Below are positions 9,425-16,507 of a stretch of DNA of 64,000 bases, piece by piece. Each line of letters begins with the position of its first letter. Positions within the stretch are counted from its first letter, which is position 1. The position numbers were made by a program, and so were the translations under genes. This stretch comes from Fructilactobacillus florum DSM 22689 = JCM 16035 (GTDB taxonomy: Bacteria; Bacillota; Bacilli; Lactobacillales; Lactobacillaceae). The notes below the pieces were generated by a model. That model did not search any database. It saw nothing but the letters and a program-made list of their open reading frames with translations, and was not told the DNA's origin. The DNA is taken from contig NZ_AYZI01000003.1 of the NCBI RefSeq assembly GCF_001436645.1, positions 1-64,000 of the forward strand, in the 5' to 3' direction.

Positions 9425-10036
9425 ATGAAGATGAAAAAAATAATGATGGCCAGTTTAACTACAATCACATTGGCGGTTAGTGCTGCTAATACGGTTAGTC
9501 CAGTTTTAGCTGATAGTAACAATTCCAGCAACATGAATATGAACAATAACAAAATGGATAAAAAGTCTATGGACATGTCCAAAAATAAAGGTTCCATGGC
9601 AATGATGATGAAACATGACAATGCCTTGCCAACTGATTTGAAAATGGTCAAAAATCCTAAATTCAAAGTTAATTCAATGGTTAAACTAAAAGCTAACCAC
9701 ATGCCTGGGATGAAGGGCGCAATGGCAAAAGTTACCGGCGCTTACTACACCAATTTGTATGAAATTAATTATAAACCCACCAATGGCGGCAAAGAAGTTA
9801 AAAACCATAAATATGTAGTTAAGTCTGAATTAACCGCAGATAATAACAAAGGACTTAAAAAAGGGAGCAAGGTTACCGTTAAAGCTGATCACATGGATGG
9901 AATGAAGGGGGCTAAGGGTAAAGTTGTGAAATGCATTTCTGGTCCAGCTTACGCAGTTACCTTTACACCTACCACTGGTGGTCAAGAATACGTGAACCAT
10001 CTGTGGCTGTCGCAAAAAGAGCTGGAAAAAGCTTAA
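9425..10036 (+). CDS. YdhK-family secreted protein with tandem DUF1541-like domains and Met-rich linker
   Basis: An N-terminal signal peptide (about 1-29, ending near PVLADS) is followed by an Asn/Met/Lys-rich segment (about 30-65) holding about a dozen methionines. Two repeats of a roughly 60-residue domain follow (about 75-135 and 140-200), each with a HMxGMKGA block and a TxGGxExxNHxxx block. This is the YdhK/DUF1541 architecture. The protein is probably exported; no lipobox, LPXTG or membrane anchor is seen. Function of the family is not settled. Methionines may bind copper or act as oxidant targets, and the position after msrBA fits the latter, but that is inference. Confidence 0.8.
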   Translation: MKMKKIMMASLTTITLAVSAANTVSPVLADSNNSSNMNMNNNKMDKKSMDMSKNKGSMAMMMKHDNALPTDLKMVKNPKFKVNSMVKLKANHMPGMKGAMAKVTGAYYTNLYEINYKPTNGGKEVKNHKYVVKSELTADNNKGLKKGSKVTVKADHMDGMKGAKGKVVKCISGPAYAVTFTPTTGGQEYVNHLWLSQKELEKA

Positions 10037-10062
10037 AATTTTAACTAAATTAATTTTGAAAT

Positions 10063-10106
10063 GTTGCTAATTAAGCTTAATTGTTGATTAGCAATATTTT
10101 ATTTTT
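10063..10106 (+). terminator. Terminator after the YdhK-family gene
   Basis: TTGCTAAT (10064-10071) pairs with ATTAGCAA (10087-10094), followed by a T-rich tract. Confidence 0.75.
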
Positions 10107-10201
10107 CTTATTTTTACTGGTAATCAGGTGTTAAAATAAGAATAGTGAATAAGTTAAAGTGGTTTAATTTATCACAATTAATAATAATGGAGATTTTAAA
10201 C

Positions 10202-11140
10202 ATGACTACTGTAGATCCTAGCCAAGCTCAAGATGTGTGGAAAGATGTTGGAAAGAATGTTGAATTTGTATCTTTAGCCTTAACTAGGGCAGATCAAGCG
10301 ACGGCTCAAGCAGCTGTCCAAGAATTTGCAGATCGCTCTCAAGCAATTATTCGTTCGATGCGTATTCGAGAACCAGAAGCAGACCTACGAGTGTCCATTG
10401 GTTTCAGCAATTCGGCCTGGGATTATTTATTCCCGAATGCTGCTAAACCAAAAGAACTAGAAACCTTTGCGGGAGTGAGCGGCCCAGAATATTCCATGCC
10501 AAGTACTCCGGGAGATTTATTTCTCCATATTCGAGCCAATGACCAAGCCGTTATTTATGAAGTGGTGGCGCAATATCAACAATTTCTTGGGGAATTTACA
10601 ACGGTTTTAGATGAGGTAAAAGGGTTTCGCTATCTAGAAGGGCGAGCCATCATTGGATATATCGATGGAACGGAGGCACCGCAAGTAGAGGATGCTGCCC
10701 CATATGCTTTAGTTGGCGATGAAGATCCAGAATTTATCAATGGTTCTTACTTATTCACACAAAAGTGGATTCATGACATGGATAAGTGGAATGGTTTATC
10801 AGTTGAACATCAAGATCGAGCTGTGGGTCGACAAAAATTTTCAGATCTAGAATTGCCCGACGAAGAAAAAGCTGAAAATGCACATAATTTAGCTTCTAAT
10901 ACCGGCGATGATAATAAAATCATTCGCATGAATGTTCCATTTTCCAATCCAGCAGAAAAAATAACTGGAACTTATTTCATGGGTTATGCTCGACATTGGG
11001 AGACTACTAAAGAAATGTTGCAACAAATGGTTGATATGTCTGATTTCTTATTGACATTTTCGGAGCTAAAAACTGGAACCCTTTATTTTATTCCATCACG
11101 CCCACTGCTTGATGAAATTGCAGGGGGAGAATTAAACTAG
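10202..11140 (+). CDS. DyP-type heme peroxidase
   Basis: Dye-decolorising peroxidases use heme and H2O2 to oxidise varied substrates. The diagnostic GxxDG motif appears as GYIDGTEAP near residue 152, with a His-containing KWIHDMDKWN segment near 190 as a candidate proximal heme ligand, and GTYFMGYARHW further on. The protein is 312 aa from the ATG at 10202, which has GGAG at a good distance; the upstream ATG at 10145 lacks one. There is no Tat signal, so it is probably cytoplasmic. It lies downstream of msrBA, consistent with a peroxide-stress group, but has its own gap and no visible shared promoter. Confidence 0.9.
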   Translation: MTTVDPSQAQDVWKDVGKNVEFVSLALTRADQATAQAAVQEFADRSQAIIRSMRIREPEADLRVSIGFSNSAWDYLFPNAAKPKELETFAGVSGPEYSMPSTPGDLFLHIRANDQAVIYEVVAQYQQFLGEFTTVLDEVKGFRYLEGRAIIGYIDGTEAPQVEDAAPYALVGDEDPEFINGSYLFTQKWIHDMDKWNGLSVEHQDRAVGRQKFSDLELPDEEKAENAHNLASNTGDDNKIIRMNVPFSNPAEKITGTYFMGYARHWETTKEMLQQMVDMSDFLLTFSELKTGTLYFIPSRPLLDEIAGGELN

Positions 11141-11148
11141 CTAATTAA

Positions 11149-11180
11149 ACGATATTCTTGTAGTGCGATAAGAATATCGT
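11149..11180. repeat. 11-bp perfect inverted repeat after the DyP gene
   Basis: ACGATATTCTT and AAGAATATCGT surround a 10-nt loop. There is no T-run directly after, and CTAATTAA occurs on both sides as a short direct repeat. It may stabilise the mRNA end; a true terminator follows at 11230. Confidence 0.5.
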
Positions 11181-11229
11181 GCAAAAGGCTAATTAATTCG
11201 AAAAAATAAACTCATATAGTTTTGTTTTG

Positions 11230-11260
11230 AAGAACATAATTTTTTATGTTCTTTTTATTT
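11230..11260 (+). terminator. Terminator upstream of the SOS operon
   Basis: AAGAACATAA (11230-11239) pairs with TTATGTTCTT (11244-11253), followed by TTTATTTT. Confidence 0.75.
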
Positions 11261-11282
11261 TGGCAAAAGCACACATCATTTT

Positions 11283-11312
11283 AGAACATACGTTCGTGTG
11301 ATGTGCTATAAT
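11283..11312 (+). promoter_or_regulatory. LexA (SOS) box overlapping the promoter of the Y-family polymerase operon
   Basis: GAACATACGTTC (11284-11295) fits the Gram-positive LexA/DinR consensus GAAC-N4-GTTC, with AG before and GTG after. A TGTGC-TATAAT extended -10 lies at 11307-11312, so the box covers the -35 position. This indicates SOS control of the downstream three-gene operon. Confidence 0.8.
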
Positions 11313-11338
11313 TCAATTATACGAATGGAGGTGAAAAC

Positions 11339-12639
11339 ATGTTTTTTGATGATGAACCGAGAGGAGCATTTTTTTAATCGATAACAAATCTTTCTATGCT
11401 AGTTGTGAAGCGATTCAAAGAGGCTTTAACCCGATGAAAGTACCATTAGTTGTCATAAGTGAAGCAGAGAACACCAACGGTGGGTTGGTATTGGCCACTT
11501 CTCCTGAAGCAAAAAGACTCTACCATCTAAAAGCCAATGTTTCACGGCAACGGGATTTACCAAATGATCCACGCCTATATGTTGTTCCCCCTCGTATGAA
11601 TCTCTATATTAAGAAAAATATTGAAATTAATAACTTGTTTGGCGAGTTTACTCCTGAAGCATGCATTTTTCCTTATTCTATCGACGAAAGTATTCTAGAC
11701 ATGACAGATTCATGGCATTTATTTGGTAATTCAATTAAAGAAGTAGCTCGACTTATGCAAAAAACAATTAGACAAAGATTAGGATTATATACAACCGTTG
11801 GTATTGGTGATAATCCAGTTCAGGCCAAATTAGCATTAGATAATTACGCAAAGCATAATGATGATTTAATCGGTGAAATCCATTATGAAGACGTTCCTCA
11901 AAAGATATGGTCAATTAAAGACTTAACAAAGGTTTGGGGAATTGGTCCCCGTACTGCTAAACATTTGAATCGAATAGATATCCATAATATGTATGATTTA
12001 GCTCATGCTAATCCTTATTTCATTAAACAAGAGCTTGGTGTTATTGGTTCGCAACTTTTTGCGACGGCATGGGGCGTCGATCGGTCAAAGATCACTGATA
12101 AAATAGTTGTTAAATCCAAAAGTTTGGGTAATTCTCAGGTGTTACCACGTGATTATCATGAGCAAGGAGAAATCGAAAATGTAATTAAAGAGCTAGGTGA
12201 ACAGGTAGCAGCAAGAGTCCGTAATCACCATAAACTAACTAGCCGGATCGCTCTAGGGGTTGGCTTTTCGTTTCATGATAGGGAAATTTATAATAGTTCT
12301 GGTTTTTACCAAGAAATGTCGATTGATGCCACCGATAATAATCAGGAAATAGTTAAACCTTTGCTTTATCTATTTAGAAAACATTGGAATGGACAAGCAA
12401 TTAGAAATATTTCGTTTTATTGTAGTAAACTAGCTCCAAATAATAGTAAATCTTTAAATTTGTTTACTGATTTAGAAGTAGAGAAAAAAATGACTAAATT
12501 AACTAGCACAATTGATGAAATTCATAAAAAATATGGATTTTCTAAACTAGTGTTTGCAAATAGTCTGGCTAAAGGTGGGACAGCCCTCGAAAGAGCAAAG
12601 TTAGTTGGTGGTCACAACGGTGGAAATAGTTATGAATAA
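11339..12639 (+). pseudogene. Y-family DNA polymerase (UmuC/UvrX type) interrupted by a T7 homopolymer frameshift
   Basis: GGAGGTG precedes the ATG at 11339, which reads M-F-F-D-D-E-P-R-G-A-F-F and then hits TAA at 11375, inside a run of seven Ts (11369-11375). One frame back, translation continues as LIDNKSFYASCEAIQRG, the canonical first catalytic-Asp motif of translesion polymerases, and runs to 12639. Later motifs include SIDES (catalytic Asp-Glu), VWGIGPRTAKHLNRI (helix-hairpin-helix) and the little-finger domain. An eighth T or a -1 slip on T-TTT-TTT would restore about 433 aa. As written, only an internal start (such as 11434) would give protein, and it would lack the first catalytic Asp. 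Sequencing error, real mutation, slippage-based expression or phase variation are all possible. Confidence 0.8.
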
Positions 12640-12952
12640 TGATTTAAACATAATTATTAAACGAATGAATGCACTTTTTAAACGAGTTTCTCAAACGCAC
12701 TATTGGATTGAAGTCGCAAATGATAAATATGACAAACAATTTAATTTTTTCTTTAATAGCCAGCATCGTAAACAGCGATTGAGATCAATTCCTTTACATA
12801 GTTTAAACAACTATGATCTTAATTACTTAGAAAAAATCATTAACGAATTTAAATTACACAGTAATTTAACCATCAATTTTGTTGGATTTACTGATTTAAA
12901 ATGGCCTAAATCAAACCAACTAATTCAAAGAAAGCGTGATCTTCTTGAATAA
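12632..12952 (+). CDS. Hypothetical protein in the SOS polymerase operon
   Basis: This 106-aa protein starts inside the end of the polymerase gene (8-base overlap). It is basic and Asn-rich, without membrane segments, and contains WIEVANDKYDKQFNFFF and TINFVGFTDLKWP. The product is not recognised. Its fixed position between the polymerase and a YolD-like gene suggests an accessory role in translesion synthesis, which is inference from context. The longer frame from 12605 uses a GTG deeper inside the polymerase gene and is less likely. Confidence 0.65.
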   Translation: MNNDLNIIIKRMNALFKRVSQTHYWIEVANDKYDKQFNFFFNSQHRKQRLRSIPLHSLNNYDLNYLEKIINEFKLHSNLTINFVGFTDLKWPKSNQLIQRKRDLLE

Positions 12953-13313
12953 TTATCAATTTAATCAGGAAATTGTGGATCGATTTTTCAAGTACGATTA
13001 TCACGATCGTGGGATGGTTAAATGGCAAGGATTTTATTTGTCTGACCATACTACTGCCATGAACAAGCAAAAAGTAAAACTAAATCGAATTGCTAAATTA
13101 AAAGAACAACAAACGCTTCTTACTATCAAAAATATTCTATTCTACTCATTAGAAAATAAGGTTAATGTTATTATGCAGCTGAATGAGGTCGATGTCGAAT
13201 TGAATCCGTTAGAAATTGTTAGTCAGGTTGCAAAATTAAACGATATTAAAGTTAAGTTAACGGATAATCAAGTAATACTTTTAGAATCTATTCGAAATGT
13301 TTTTATTGCTTAA
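12936..13313 (+). CDS. YolD-like protein
   Basis: The segment HDRGMVKWQGFYLSDHTTAM (about residues 23-42) is the signature of the YolD-like family, small proteins encoded beside UvrX/YqjW-type Y-family polymerases. The C-terminal half forms a small beta/alpha domain (NKVNVIMQLNEVDVELNPLE). The gene overlaps the previous one by 17 bases. The start is uncertain: GTG at 12936 or TTG at 12945, with no strong ribosome site for either. It is likely co-transcribed from the LexA-controlled promoter. Confidence 0.75.
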   Translation: MIFLNNYQFNQEIVDRFFKYDYHDRGMVKWQGFYLSDHTTAMNKQKVKLNRIAKLKEQQTLLTIKNILFYSLENKVNVIMQLNEVDVELNPLEIVSQVAKLNDIKVKLTDNQVILLESIRNVFIA

Positions 13314-13426
13314 TAATTTATAAACTTTACCCAAAATAGCAATAAACGTATTTAAAAGCAAAACGAAATTTAAATGGGCTCAGTAGAAATGGATAAATCT
13401 TGATTTATTATAAAGACAATTCATAA

Positions 13427-13510
13427 CATTCAAGAGAAGCACTCAAATTACTTAATGTTTCTGCTCTATCATTAACTCTCTTAAAATTAGAAGGGGTTTT
13501 TAACAGATAA
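13427..13510 (+). pseudogene. Possible relic of a LysR-type helix-turn-helix
   Basis: A stop-bounded stretch reads EALKLLNVSALSLTLLKLEG, resembling the helix-turn-helix of LysR regulators, then stops. There is no start codon or downstream effector domain. The rest of 13314-13650 holds no coherent gene. Weak similarity judged by eye. Confidence 0.25.
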
Positions 13511-13650
13511 AGTATATATGAGATAGAAAATAGATTGAAACAAACTAAAAATATCCCAATTTTTAAGATGGATCTAAAAATTAAAATAGTTTTTAAAAGC
13601 TTATTCTGATATTAAATCAGTATAAGTCTTTTTTTATTTGAATTAGTACT

Positions 13651-13700
13651 AAAAAGTACCCAATAAAAATTAGATTTTTATCTAGCTTTCATTGGGTACT
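13651..13700 (-). terminator. Terminator of the HxlR regulator gene
   Basis: On the minus strand AGTACCCAAT pairs with ATTGGGTACT and is followed by TTTTTA. An inner stem (AGATAAAAATCT) sits in the loop. Confidence 0.7.
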
Positions 13701-13718
13701 CTAAATTATTAAATTTTT

Positions 13719-14033
13719 TTACTTATAATCTTCAGACCACTTTTTCATAGACATTAGAATCGGTGCAAGATCTTTTCCTTTTTTAGTTAAATCATAAGCA
13801 ACAGTTGGTGGATTTGTATCATATACTGTTCTATTTATTATTCCATTTTTTTCAAGCATTTTTAACCTAGTGGATAAGGTTCTTGTACTAATTCCAGGCA
13901 AAGATCTTGTTATCCCGCCATAATGGTTATTTTTATTATATATTTCCCAAAGCACATATGATGTCCATTTACCGCTAATTATATCAACAACTGGCTGAAT
14001 TGGACATTCTTCTAAGCTATTTTCTTCAAGCAT
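13719..14033 (-). CDS. HxlR-family transcriptional regulator
   Basis: This 104-aa winged-helix protein has the HxlR core: CPIQPVVDIISGKW at the start, GITRSLPGISTRTLSTRLK as recognition region, and LTKKGKDLAPIL in the wing. A Cys at residue 10 occupies the position of the redox or electrophile-sensing Cys in HypR/YodB-type members. It is transcribed divergently from the AvrD operon, 128 bases apart, and probably controls it; the intergenic region carries inverted and direct repeats. The old-yellow-enzyme gene nearby would be a fitting co-target, by analogy with quinone/aldehyde-responsive HxlR regulators. Confidence 0.88.
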   Translation of the reverse strand: MLEENSLEECPIQPVVDIISGKWTSYVLWEIYNKNNHYGGITRSLPGISTRTLSTRLKMLEKNGIINRTVYDTNPPTVAYDLTKKGKDLAPILMSMKKWSEDYK

Positions 14034-14063
14034 TTCATCGACTCCTTTTTTACTTTTATATAC

Positions 14064-14150
14064 ATACTTTAAAAAATTACCCTACTTTTTTTTTAAAAGT
14101 ATACCATTTATTATACAAATAACCACAATTTATTATATAAATAACCACAA
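14064..14150. promoter_or_regulatory. Repeats in the hxlR-avrD intergenic region (candidate operator and promoter)
   Basis: ATACTTT (14064-14070) and AAAAGTAT (14095-14102) form an inverted repeat between the divergent genes. Just after it, a 22-base unit occurs twice in tandem (14107-14128 and 14129-14150) with one C/T difference; each contains ATTATA and AATAACCACAA. The second copy ends just before the AAGGAG of avrD. Likely regulator-binding and -10 sequences. Confidence 0.5.
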
Positions 14151-14161
14151 AAGGAGAAAAG

Positions 14162-15022
14162 ATGGATAATTATTCAATTGACGCTTTATTAGGAAATTTC
14201 AAAAATAGATATTTTGGAAATGGTTACAAGAAAATATTTCATGATGTAAAGTTAATTGATTCTAAAGATGGAATTCACTGGTTAGCAAATATTAGTATTT
14301 CTAAGTACATTAACTGGTCAATAAAAAATAAAATTTCACAGATTCAACACGTTAGTAGCATTGATTCCATAGTTATTACTCAAAAAGTATTTAATCGTAT
14401 TTTATCTAAAATAGGAAACAATTACGAAAATTATGTGTTAACTGATTTTGATATTAAAACTGGAACAAGTCCAATTGAAAATATTGAAGAAATAAGCGCT
14501 AATTTTATTCTTGAAATAAAGGAAGATAAATATTTACTTAGCGGTCTTATTGGAAATATGAGAATTAAGAGTGAATTTGAAAAATGTTTTGAAAACTGTA
14601 AAAATACTTTTTATAAATATAAGAATATAAATAATAAAATTAATGAAATTAGTTTTAAAAAAAACAATTCTTTAATTTGTAACTATGAACCTGAATCTAA
14701 TATTAATATTTCGGTTTATCTAGTTTCATGGATAATTGTTTTTGCTCAATTAGGTGAAGTTTTAGCTTTCAATGTTGCTAATGTTTCCAGAGAAGAGTCT
14801 GAAAACTTTTGGGTTAGAAAATTACATTTGCATTTAAATAAAACAAAATCACTTAAATCTAATCATAATGATAAATTGAAAGTAAAAATTGTTAAAAATA
14901 GAAAGATAAAAAAAACTGATGGAATTTGGCATACTTTTGAGATGGTTGGAGATGATGAATTAAGTTTAGTTGATGTAAGAGCAAAAACAGCGTTAAAAGT
15001 AAGGAGAATTACTAATGTATAA
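14162..15022 (+). CDS. AvrD-family protein (syringolide-synthase-like)
   Basis: The N-terminus IDALLGNFKNRYFGNGYKK and the following HVSSIDSIVITQKV match, by eye, the layout of AvrD proteins (a short LG...R-[YF]-FG-x-GY block followed by a HLSxIDAxVL block). A C-terminal WVRKLHLHL block is also consistent. AvrD of Pseudomonas syringae makes syringolides, acyl-glycosyl butenolide signals, from beta-ketoacyl and pentulose precursors. The 286-aa protein is soluble, with one hydrophobic stretch (SVYLVSWIIVFAQLG) that is probably core. It starts with AAGGAGAAAAG before ATG and overlaps the next gene by 8 bases. Codon use is strongly AT-biased. The family call is mine from motifs without alignment; the metabolite is unknown. 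Confidence 0.6.
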   Translation: MDNYSIDALLGNFKNRYFGNGYKKIFHDVKLIDSKDGIHWLANISISKYINWSIKNKISQIQHVSSIDSIVITQKVFNRILSKIGNNYENYVLTDFDIKTGTSPIENIEEISANFILEIKEDKYLLSGLIGNMRIKSEFEKCFENCKNTFYKYKNINNKINEISFKKNNSLICNYEPESNINISVYLVSWIIVFAQLGEVLAFNVANVSREESENFWVRKLHLHLNKTKSLKSNHNDKLKVKIVKNRKIKKTDGIWHTFEMVGDDELSLVDVRAKTALKVRRITNV

Positions 15023-15785
15023 AAGACATATTGTTATTTCTGGAACTTATTCAACTGGAAAAACAACGACTACAACCGCATTATCAATAGCTACTGGTAT
15101 TCCTATGATTAATGCACTATCTGCACGGGAAATTCTTACATCTTTATATCCTGGATTGAGATTTCAAGATATGAATATGAAAGAATTAATTGCATTAGGA
15201 TTATATAGATTTAAAGAGCGTATAAAAGCTGAGGAAAATTTAATTACAAAAAATAGTGATTTTATATCAGATGGATCTGTTCTAAATGAATGGATTTACG
15301 GTACTGTAAGAACAAAAATTGGTATTAATCCAGGATCGCCATTGTATCAACAAGCTATCAAATTTATTCTTGGTATCAATGCAAATAGATTCATGAAAAA
15401 ATACTTAAATGGCTATGGAACTGTTGTTAATCAGTATGCAAAAAATATGTATACAGAAATAATTCATTTGCCTATTGAATTTAAAATGCATCCCGATGGA
15501 CATAGACCAGTTTCTGAAAGATATAGAAGATTATCTGATAAAGAGATTTATATAGCATATAAAAGAATGAATATACCCATGCATGTTATAAGTGGTACAC
15601 AAGAAGAAAGAATTAATAAAATAATTATATTATTAAATCTTCCTCAAGTTGTAGCTACTAAACAAGCATTAATTGAAGCCAATAAAAAAATTAAAAAAAG
15701 TAGAGAGATGGTATCTCAAAAAATAATTGATCAATACCAAAAGCCAACGATATCTGAAAAAATTAAAATAATATCACGTTTCTAA
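15015..15785 (+). CDS. P-loop NTPase, small-molecule-kinase-like (AAA_28/NadR-like)
   Basis: The Walker A motif GTYSTGKTT lies at about 10-18 right at the N-terminus, and a DGSVLNEW segment (near 91) is where kinases of this group bind substrate. The Walker B Asp is probably in NSDFISDGS. This layout resembles NadR-type nucleoside/metabolite kinases more than true AAA+ ATPases. The 256-aa protein is basic at the C-terminus (NKKIKKSREMVSQKI). It overlaps the AvrD gene and is followed after 20 bases by an ABC transporter, so it may phosphorylate the AvrD substrate or product. That is inference; no substrate can be read from the sequence. Confidence 0.7.
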   Translation: MYKRHIVISGTYSTGKTTTTTALSIATGIPMINALSAREILTSLYPGLRFQDMNMKELIALGLYRFKERIKAEENLITKNSDFISDGSVLNEWIYGTVRTKIGINPGSPLYQQAIKFILGINANRFMKKYLNGYGTVVNQYAKNMYTEIIHLPIEFKMHPDGHRPVSERYRRLSDKEIYIAYKRMNIPMHVISGTQEERINKIIILLNLPQVVATKQALIEANKKIKKSREMVSQKIIDQYQKPTISEKIKIISRF

Positions 15786-15805
15786 TTAAATGGAGGAAGA
15801 TACAT

Positions 15806-16507
15806 ATGCTTAGTTTGAAAAATGTAAGTAAAATTTATCAAAATGGTTCAGAAGTAACTCATGCTTTAAATGATGTGAGTTTTGATATTGAACCCAATAA
15901 AGTAACAGTTATTTTAGGACCAAGCGGTTCTGGAAAAAGTACAACTTTAAATATTTTAGGTGGAATGGATCGTCCAACAAGTGGAACAGTTTCATATAAT
16001 GGAAATTTAATTAATACAGAATCTGATGGTCAATTAACCAATTATCGTAGAGATATCGTTGGCTTTGTTTTTCAATTTTATAACTTAATTTCAAACCTTA
16101 CCGTTTCTGAAAATGTTGCTATTTCGGCTCAACTAAAGGGTAATAAATATCAAAAAATGACTGAAAAATATCTGGATAAAGTTGGACTTTCAAAACGTAA
16201 AAACAATTTTCCTGATCAATTATCTGGTGGAGAAATGCAACGAGTATCGATTGCTCGCGCTTTGGCTAAGAGTCCAAAAGTATTACTTTGTGATGAACCT
16301 ACTGGGGCACTTGATACTGAAACTTCCCAAAGAGTATTCAAAATTTTGAAAAGTAGTAAAAATCAAGATACGGCCGTAGTGATTGTTACTCATAATCCAT
16401 TAGTTGCTCCAATTGCAGATCGTGTAATTCACATTAAAGATGGTCATTTAGACAAAATTATTAATAATCCAAGTCCACTTGAAGTTGAGGAGGTTGATTG
16501 GGGATGA
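15806..16507 (+). CDS. ABC transporter ATP-binding protein (MacB/LolD type)
   Basis: This 233-aa ATPase carries Walker [10 protein letters not shown] (near 38), the Q-loop GFVFQFYNL, signature [15 protein letters not shown] (near 139), Walker [13 protein letters not shown] and the H-loop IVTHNP. These are the hallmarks of ATPases partnered with FtsX-type permeases. GGAGG precedes the start, and its stop overlaps the start of the permease (ATGA). It is the third gene of the AvrD operon and should power export or extraction of a membrane-associated substrate. Confidence 0.93.
   Translation: MLSLKNVSKIYQNGSEVTHALNDVSFDIEPNKVTVILGPSGSGKSTTLNILGGMDRPTSGTVSYNGNLINTESDGQLTNYRRDIVGFVFQFYNLISNLTVSENVAISAQLKGNKYQKMTEKYLDKVGLSKRKNNFPDQLSGGEMQRVSIARALAKSPKVLLCDEPTGALDTETSQRVFKILKSSKNQDTAVVIVTHNPLVAPIADRVIHIKDGHLDKIINNPSPLEVEEVDWG

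Noticed and set aside
11149-11180. Terminator for the DyP gene
   Set aside because: The stem is perfect but no T-run follows on either strand; the hairpin at 11230 fits better.
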